A stretch of DNA of 18,773 nt from JBHPCZ01 sp042573625. Lineage in GTDB: Bacteria > Desulfobacterota > Desulfobacteria > Desulfobacterales > UBA11574. Within the stretch, counting starts at the first letter, position 1. Every line of letters starts with the position of its first letter. Below the pieces are notes generated by a model, which was given only the letters and a program-made list of their open reading frames with translations, was not told the DNA's origin and did no database searches. Where the stretch lies: contig JBHPCZ010000067.1 in the NCBI GenBank assembly GCA_042573625.1, forward strand, positions 1 through 18,773, given 5' to 3'. Both the position numbers and the translations under genes were made by a program. This document shows, one piece after another, positions 14,219 through 18,773 of this stretch.

Positions 14219-14821
14219 CTGGTACGACGCCGAACACGAACAATCCAATCAAAAGCCGAAAAGGTTGATCTCCAGAAAACGATCGAGGCAATCATAGCGG
14301 AGAACCGTCGCTTAGTGAAAAGCCTTAGCGATGAAGCAGTAGAGGATTTTATCCAAAAGATCATGAGCGCCGGATCCATTTTCTTCTCTGCCCAAGGGAG
14401 ATCCGGTTTTATCCTTCGCTCTTTTTGCATGCGACTGATGCATCTGGGCTTTCAAGTCTACTTTTGTGGAGAAACCATTTCCCCGGCCATTGTTCAGGAC
14501 GACCTGCTTATCGTTTTGAGCGGTTCCGGGGAGACGCCCTCGACGCTTGAAGCGATTCATCGTGCAAAAAAACAAAGCGCTGTTACGTACGGCATTTTAG
14601 GAAATATGGGTTCCGCAATCGCCGATCAGGTGGACAATTGTATCCATCTTCCAGGAACAACCAAGCTGTGTCGTGACAGTGAGCCCGACTCATTACAGAT
14701 GGCCGGCTCTCTATTCGAACAATCCGCCTTTCTTTTGTTTGAGGCGATTGTTCTGCTCCTTTACCGGGAAAGAAAAGAAGCGGTGGGCAGCCTATCGTCA
14801 CGACACACGCTTATCGAATAA
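14219..14821 (+). CDS. hxlB: 6-phospho-3-hexuloisomerase (SIS domain)
   Basis: Interconverts D-arabino-hex-3-ulose-6-phosphate and fructose-6-phosphate, the second step of the ribulose-monophosphate pathway. The SIS fold is clear from QGRSGFILRSFCMRLMHLGF, VLSGSGETPST and MAGSLFEQSAFLLFEAIVLLL, all characteristic of HxlB. The start is unusual, as no ATG is available in frame. The GTG at 14315 (168 residues) would remove the N-terminal helix that the family has. Homology-like sequence (KVDLQKTIEAIIAENRRLV) runs on upstream. GGGAG at 14208-14212 lies six bases before an in-frame CTG at 14219 (200 residues), which I favour. Family members have about 185-190 residues. The stop is followed at once by the AAAGGAGG of the partner hps gene, so the two are one operon. 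Confidence 0.85.
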   Translation: MVRRRTRTIQSKAEKVDLQKTIEAIIAENRRLVKSLSDEAVEDFIQKIMSAGSIFFSAQGRSGFILRSFCMRLMHLGFQVYFCGETISPAIVQDDLLIVLSGSGETPSTLEAIHRAKKQSAVTYGILGNMGSAIADQVDNCIHLPGTTKLCRDSEPDSLQMAGSLFEQSAFLLFEAIVLLLYRERKEAVGSLSSRHTLIE

Positions 14822-14831
14822 AGGAGGAAAA

Positions 14832-16118
14832 ATGAAACCAATCCTGCAGTTGGCCTTAGATTTCGTGGATCTGAAACGGGCTCTTAAAGCCGCCCGGGCC
14901 GGAATCGCCGGTGGGGTCGATTGGCTTGAGGCGGGCACACCTTTAATCAAAAGTGAGGGGCTCAACGTTGTCCGGGAGCTGCGAAGGCTTTTTCCGAACA
15001 CCACCATTGTCGCAGATATGAAAATAATGGATGCCGGCCGGACTGAGGTTGAAACCGCTGCCAAGGCGGGAGCAAATATTATCGATGTGCTCGGTGCATC
15101 CAGCGACGCCACCATTCGAGAGTGTATCCAGGCGGGCAAAAACTATGGCGCTAAAATTGTGGTGGATATGATTGCCGTCGATGATATATTAGCCAGAGCA
15201 AAGTTCGTTGAGGAACTGGGGGCCGACTACGTGGCAATTCATTGCGCCATAGACGAACAGATGGAAGGTAAGGATCCTTTCGATATTTTGCGTCAGGTAG
15301 CCAAGTCATTGTCTATCCCGGTGGGGGTCGCCGGCGGCATCAATTCCGAAACCGCAGCCATGGCAGTAGATGCCGGTGCTTCTATTGTCATTGTAGGCGG
15401 CGCCATCACCAAAGCCATGGACCCCGAACAAGCGACTCGAGAAATTCGGCAGGGGCTTGATACCGGAGAAAGTATCAGCACCACCCTTTTTAAGCGTAAA
15501 GGCGAGGCTCAGATCCGTGAGATTTTGGAGATGGTGTCGGCGCCGAACCTTTCCGACGCTTTGCATCGCGGCGGCGTTTTACAGGGAATTCGACCCCTTT
15601 TCCCGGGTATCCGTATGATCGGACGGGCGGTCACCGTCAGAACATATCCGGGAGACTGGGCCAAACCGGTCCAGGCCATTGACGTAGCCCAACCGGGAGA
15701 TGTTGTCGTCATTGATTCCGGCGGTTCAGGTCCTGCCATCTGGGGCGAACTGGCAACCTACTCGGCCTTGCAAAGGAAGCTGGCAGGCGTTGTCATCGAC
15801 GGTGCTATAAGAGACAGTCCGGAAATAATGGCCTTGAAATTTCCGGCCTTCAGCAAACTCGTCATGCCCAACGCCGGTGAGCCCAAGGGGTTTGGAGAAA
15901 TCGGGGTGCCGATAACGGTTGGCAATATGCGGGTAGAATCAGGCGACTGGCTGCTGGGAGACGACGACGGCGTTGTCGTACTGCCCAAAGCCATCGCTGT
16001 GGAGTATGCAAACCGAAGCATGGATGTACTCGAAAAAGAAAACCGCATTCGGGAAGAGATTAAAGAGGGAAGCACCTTGAGCAAGGTCGCCGAACTGCTG
16101 CGCTGGGAAAAAAAATAG
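14832..16118 (+). CDS. hxlA: Fused 3-hexulose-6-phosphate synthase / RraA-like protein
   Basis: 428 residues in two domains. Residues 1 to about 210 are a hexulose-phosphate synthase of the OMP-decarboxylase barrel superfamily: LALDF (7-11), catalytic ADMKIMDAG (61-69), VAGGI (166-170) and VGGAI (188-192) for phosphate binding. It joins formaldehyde to ribulose-5-phosphate, or runs backwards to make ribulose-5-phosphate. Residues from about 225 to 428 are RraA/HMG-aldolase-like: GRAVTV, GDVVVIDSGG (289-298), GELAT (305-309) and DGAIRD (323-328), which carries the Arg-Asp pair used by that aldolase family. Fusions of this kind are annotated in archaea and some anaerobes; the role of the second domain is unknown. 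AAAGGAGG lies five bases before the ATG. Operon with hxlB suggests formaldehyde fixation or pentose synthesis without the oxidative pentose pathway. Confidence 0.93.
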   Translation: MKPILQLALDFVDLKRALKAARAGIAGGVDWLEAGTPLIKSEGLNVVRELRRLFPNTTIVADMKIMDAGRTEVETAAKAGANIIDVLGASSDATIRECIQAGKNYGAKIVVDMIAVDDILARAKFVEELGADYVAIHCAIDEQMEGKDPFDILRQVAKSLSIPVGVAGGINSETAAMAVDAGASIVIVGGAITKAMDPEQATREIRQGLDTGESISTTLFKRKGEAQIREILEMVSAPNLSDALHRGGVLQGIRPLFPGIRMIGRAVTVRTYPGDWAKPVQAIDVAQPGDVVVIDSGGSGPAIWGELATYSALQRKLAGVVIDGAIRDSPEIMALKFPAFSKLVMPNAGEPKGFGEIGVPITVGNMRVESGDWLLGDDDGVVVLPKAIAVEYANRSMDVLEKENRIREEIKEGSTLSKVAELLRWEKK

Positions 16119-16138
16119 AAACAATCCCTACCTGCCTG

Positions 16139-16153
16139 GAGGCTATTTGCCTC
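16139..16153 (+). terminator. Weak hairpin after the hps gene
   Basis: GAGGC (16139-16143) pairs with GCCTC (16149-16153) around TATTT, 20 nt after the stop. It is followed by T-rich but interrupted sequence. It may terminate or attenuate the hxlB operon before hisS. Confidence 0.3.
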
Positions 16154-16192
16154 ATATCCGCCTTTCTGTTCTTTTCCTGTAATACATTATTG

Positions 16193-16222
16193 TTGACTAT
16201 GCGATTACCTTTCGGATAGAAA
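16193..16222 (+). promoter_or_regulatory. Candidate promoter of hisS
   Basis: TTGACT (16193-16198), an 18-nt spacer, then TAGAAA (16217-16222). The -10 is weak and closely resembles the candidate lepA -10. Transcription would start just before the hairpin at 16246-16261. Confidence 0.3.
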
Positions 16223-16245
16223 GCAAGTTTTACTGAAAATCTCTA

Positions 16246-16261
16246 CCCTGCGAGAGCAGGG
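16246..16261 (+). promoter_or_regulatory. GNRA-loop hairpin in the hisS leader
   Basis: CCCTGC-GAGA-GCAGGG: a perfect 6-bp stem closed by a GAGA tetraloop and followed by GGGG. It lies 45-60 nt before the likely hisS ATG. No T-box or other known tRNA-synthetase leader is recognisable, so a regulatory role is only a possibility. Confidence 0.35.
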
Positions 16262-16305
16262 GGGTTATATAAATTAGGATGTGTAAAGAAAGCGATCGGT
16301 GTGGA

Positions 16306-17562
16306 ATGATACAACTCATCAGAGGCTTTAAAGATATTCTTCCGGGAGAAGTTGAAATCTGGCAGCACGTCGAAAAGATGGCTGTTTCGCTATTGAAAGA
16401 TTTTGGTTTTAAAGAGATCCGTATTCCGATTCTGGAACGGACGGAGCTGTTCGCCAGAAGCATCGGCGAAGATACCGATATCGTGGAAAAAGAGATGTAC
16501 ACCTTTCCTGACAGAAAAGGGGATCTCATTACCCTGCGACCGGAAGCAACGGCATCTGTCTGCCGCTCCTATATCCAGCACAAGCTGTATGCAAAGGACC
16601 CGGTTCGGAAATTTTACACCATTGGTCCCATGTTTCGCCGTGAAAGGCCCCAAAAGGGAAGGTACAGGCAGTTTTACCAGATAAACGCCGAAATATTGGG
16701 CGTTGAATCCCCGCTGGCTGACGTTGAGCTGATTTTACTGTTGATCCGCCTCTTTTCAAAGCTATCGGTCTCTGATATCGAGGCCCATATTAATTCACTC
16801 GGCTGCCCTGAATGCCGCCCGAATTTCAAAACAGCCCTGTCCGAATTTATTTCATCAGAAACAACCCATCTATGTTCGGACTGTATTCGACGAAAAGACA
16901 GAAACCCGTTGAGGGTTCTGGACTGCAAGGTGCCCGCTTGCAGGGAGGCGATGGAAAATGCGCCATCCATTCTGGATTATCTGTGTCCAGAATGCGCCCG
17001 ACATTTTGAAATTGTCAATACGGAACTCGAAGCCTTAAAAATCCCATTTGCCATCGACAATCGCCTGGTCAGGGGCCTCGATTATTATACCCGAACAACC
17101 TTTGAAATTCATACAGGATCTTTAGGGGCTCAGAGCGCTGTCGCCGGCGGCGGCAGGTATGACGGCCTGATTAAATTACTGGGCGGACCGGATATGCCGG
17201 CCACCGGTTTTGCTATTGGGCTTGACAGGCTGGCGGAGATCACCGGCCTGAATAAATCCGACTTTATTCCAACGCCTGACATTTTTCTGGCCGCACTCGG
17301 TGAAAAGTGCCGGACTTTGGCGTTTGGGTGGAAATGTGCCCTGGGCCTTGAGGGGATCCGAGCTGATATGGATTTTGAAAATAGAAGCTTAAAAAGTCAG
17401 ATGAAACGGGCCGACAAGCTTAATGCTTCACAGGTGCTCATCGTCGGAGAAAAAGAGCTTGAGGAGGGATCGGCTGTTCTTCGAAATCTAGCAACAAAAG
17501 AGCAGATCCTGATTCCCATGGATAATTTGGTTGAGAATATCAAGAAACAATTGGCGATATAA
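16306..17562 (+). CDS. hisS: Histidyl-tRNA synthetase
   Basis: Class II synthetase charging tRNA-His, 418 residues from the ATG at 16306. That ATG is preferred because homologues begin at (M)IQ-IRGFKDILP and GGTGTGGA precedes it. An in-frame ATG at 16279 would add nine unconserved residues. Motif 1 (FGFKEIRIPILERTELFARS), TLRPEATAS, motif 2 (MFRRERPQKGRYRQFYQ), the HisA/B signature LVRGLDYYTRTTFEI and motif 3 (GFAIGLDRL) are all present. The central insertion carries paired cysteines (GCPEC, LCSDC, LDCK..AC, LCPEC), a common cysteine-rich form. The C-terminal anticodon-binding domain (from about residue 320) is complete. It is followed by aspS in the same direction, the usual order in this lineage. 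Confidence 0.97.
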   Translation: MIQLIRGFKDILPGEVEIWQHVEKMAVSLLKDFGFKEIRIPILERTELFARSIGEDTDIVEKEMYTFPDRKGDLITLRPEATASVCRSYIQHKLYAKDPVRKFYTIGPMFRRERPQKGRYRQFYQINAEILGVESPLADVELILLLIRLFSKLSVSDIEAHINSLGCPECRPNFKTALSEFISSETTHLCSDCIRRKDRNPLRVLDCKVPACREAMENAPSILDYLCPECARHFEIVNTELEALKIPFAIDNRLVRGLDYYTRTTFEIHTGSLGAQSAVAGGGRYDGLIKLLGGPDMPATGFAIGLDRLAEITGLNKSDFIPTPDIFLAALGEKCRTLAFGWKCALGLEGIRADMDFENRSLKSQMKRADKLNASQVLIVGEKELEEGSAVLRNLATKEQILIPMDNLVENIKKQLAI

Positions 17563-17602
17563 CATTTTGAACATCACGACTGCATAAGCAATCTTATTAA
17601 AT

Positions 17603-17807
17603 GAGACCTTTGAAAAATGTTCAGTTTTGCCTGCCCAGTTAAATCCGCATTTAACATTTAACCGGGGTTCAAGTTCAAGGAAGGCGAAGATTTTAACCGC
17701 AGGAATACATCTTAGTATTTCGAGGATTATAATCTGAGTCTGACCACAGGCACTTTAGTGAAGCTTTAGCGCTATTTGAGTAAAAGGGGACGTTTTACAA
17801 GGGTCTA
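17603..17807. repeat. MITE-like palindromic element B in the hisS-aspS gap
   Basis: A 205-bp non-coding element. Its left end GAGACCTTTGAAAAATGTTC and its right end, read on the minus strand as TAGACCCTTGTAAAACGTCC, match at 15 of 20 positions. Further inside, both arms continue to TTTT. A perfect hairpin GTTAAAT-CCGC-ATTTAAC lies at 17638-17655. The structured core at 17688-17735 is shared with element A although the termini are unrelated. No clear target duplication is seen. The right end is 4 nt from the aspS ribosome site, so the element forms most of the leader between hisS and aspS. Confidence 0.6.
17688..17735. other. Structured core of element B (stem, 5x5 loop, stem)
   Basis: Outer stem: AGATTTTAA (17688-17696) with TTATAATCT (17727-17735), 8 of 9 pairs. 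Internal loop: CCGCA (17697-17701) opposite GAGGA (17722-17726), identical to element A. Inner stem: GGAATAC (17702-17708) with GTATTTC (17715-17721), seven pairs including one G-U, around the loop ATCTTA. Several stem positions differ from element A yet remain paired. Confidence 0.6.
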
Positions 17808-17824
17808 ATAAAGGAGTTAATCCA

Positions 17825-18773
17825 TTGCCAGATACACTCGGTGAAATGAGAAAGACCCACAGCTGCTGTGAACTCAACGCAAAAGACGTCGGCAAGGAAG
17901 TTGTACTTATGGGATGGGTCCAGCGCCGGAGGGATCACGGCGGTGTCATCTTTGCAGATTTGCGGGACCGAAAAGGTATTACCCAGGTGGTATTTAACCC
18001 TGTGGTCGATGATAAGGTTCATGAAAAGGCTCAAGCCATTCGAAGTGAATACGTTCTCGGCGTGCGCGGGAAGGTGGAAAAAAGGCCGGAAGGCATGACC
18101 AATCCCAACTTGGTCACCGGTGAGATAGAGATTGCGGTTGAAGAGATTAAAATTTTAAACGCAGCAGCAACACCGCCTTTTTTAATCGAGGATAAGATTG
18201 ATGTGTCTGAAAATATACGGCTGAAATATCGTCACATCGACCTGCGCCGGCCTCAATTGCAGAAAAATATCATCTTGAGACACAAGGCGGCGTTGGCCGT
18301 AAGAAACTATCTAAACCGTCTCGAATTCCTTGATATAGAGACACCGGTTTTAACCGGCAGCACGCCTGAAGGCGCAAGGGACTATCTTGTTCCCAGCAGG
18401 GTAAATCCGGGTCAGTTTTATGCGTTGCCGCAGTCCCCCCAGATTTTTAAGCAGCTTCTCATGATATCCGGGTTTGATCGTTATTACCAGATCGTTCGCT
18501 GCTACCGTGATGAAGACCTGAGGGCGGATCGTCAACCGGAGTTTACACAAATCGACCTTGAGATGGCCTTTATCGGTGAAGAGGATGTCATTGGCGTGAC
18601 GGAAGGCATGATGGACGAGCTTTTCAGAAATGTTTTGGGCCTTGAACTCAAACTCCCTTTTTTGCGCCTGCCATACACCGACGCTATCAATCGCTTCGGT
18701 CTCGACAAACCAGATCTCCGATTCGGCCTTGAACTCAGAGATATTTCCGACATTGTCGAAAATATCTCTGAGT
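17825..18773 (+). CDS. aspS: Aspartyl-tRNA synthetase, 3' end beyond the window
   Basis: The first 316 or so codons of a class II synthetase; the frame is still open at the window edge. The N-terminal OB-fold anticodon domain contains VVLMGWVQRRRDHGGVIFADLRDRKG-type sequence. The catalytic domain shows KYRHIDLRRP, the ETPVLTGSTPEGARDYLVPSR block, LPQSPQIFKQLLM and motif 2 (CYRDEDLRADRQPEFTQID). The start TTG at 17825 has AAGGAG (17811-17816) eight bases upstream. An ATG at 17846 is an in-frame alternative with a poorer ribosome site. His in RRRDHGG (E. coli has Leu in RRRDLGS) is the residue associated with non-discriminating AspRS, which also charges tRNA-Asn for later amidation. It probably shares transcripts with hisS through element B. 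Confidence 0.95.
   Translation, partial: MPDTLGEMRKTHSCCELNAKDVGKEVVLMGWVQRRRDHGGVIFADLRDRKGITQVVFNPVVDDKVHEKAQAIRSEYVLGVRGKVEKRPEGMTNPNLVTGEIEIAVEEIKILNAAATPPFLIEDKIDVSENIRLKYRHIDLRRPQLQKNIILRHKAALAVRNYLNRLEFLDIETPVLTGSTPEGARDYLVPSRVNPGQFYALPQSPQIFKQLLMISGFDRYYQIVRCYRDEDLRADRQPEFTQIDLEMAFIGEEDVIGVTEGMMDELFRNVLGLELKLPFLRLPYTDAINRFGLDKPDLRFGLELRDISDIVENISE

Noticed and set aside
14673..14831. Upstream extension of the hps-rraA frame inside hxlB
   Set aside because: It would overlap hxlB by about 150 nt, and a very strong AAAGGAGG lies before the ATG at 14832, where the HPS domain begins.
16119..16305. T-box or amino-acid attenuator ahead of hisS
   Set aside because: There is no His-rich leader peptide, no T-box consensus sequence and no terminator/antiterminator pair.

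Overview
The window reads like a stretch of chromosome from an anaerobic member of the Desulfobacterota (a Desulfobacterales-like sulfate reducer or relative). This is inferred from gene content and protein style, not from a marker gene. The indications are a hisS-aspS pair, LeuC/LeuD of the short two-subunit type, a hexulose-phosphate synthase fused to an RraA-like domain, and intergenic palindromic elements of a kind common in that group. Most of the window is housekeeping sequence. The accessory and decaying part lies at about 12.4-14.1 kb.

Left part (1-4.3 kb, minus strand): a membrane protein resembling the CruF/DUF422 carotenoid family follows a UbiA-type prenyltransferase with a 2-nt gap. 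Upstream of these lie endonuclease IV (nfo) and an unrecognised 262-residue protein whose stop codon overlaps the nfo start. A divergent gap with a good promoter leads into citrate synthase (gltA, plus strand). gltA converges on a minus-strand response regulator/diguanylate cyclase, and a MITE-like palindromic element (element A, 5753-5895) sits between the two stop codons.

Middle (7.1-12.4 kb, plus strand): lepA, then an intergenic element built of 7-nt repeats in two inverted arms, then leuC-leuD, then a TPR-like protein of unknown function.

Accessory patch (12.4-14.1 kb): a 5'-truncated, multiply broken CHAT-protease remnant is followed directly by a two-membrane-segment, TPR-like gene that is frameshifted at a run of seven G. 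Two bases after that gene begins an IS200-type element. Its transposase is full length but has lost both histidines of the HUH motif.

Right part (14.1-18.8 kb, plus strand): a promoter drives hxlB (6-phospho-3-hexuloisomerase, apparently with a non-ATG start) and a fused hexulose-6-phosphate synthase/RraA-like gene. Together these interconvert fructose-6-phosphate and ribulose-5-phosphate plus formaldehyde. Next come hisS and the 5' part of aspS. A second palindromic element (element B, 17603-17807) fills the hisS-aspS gap and ends just before the aspS ribosome binding site.

The most notable observation is that elements A and B have unrelated terminal inverted repeats but share a core of about 48 nt. 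The core folds as a 9-bp stem, an identical 5x5 internal loop (CCGCA/GAGGA) and a 7-bp stem. Base changes in the stems largely preserve pairing, which points to selection on a folded RNA or single-stranded DNA.
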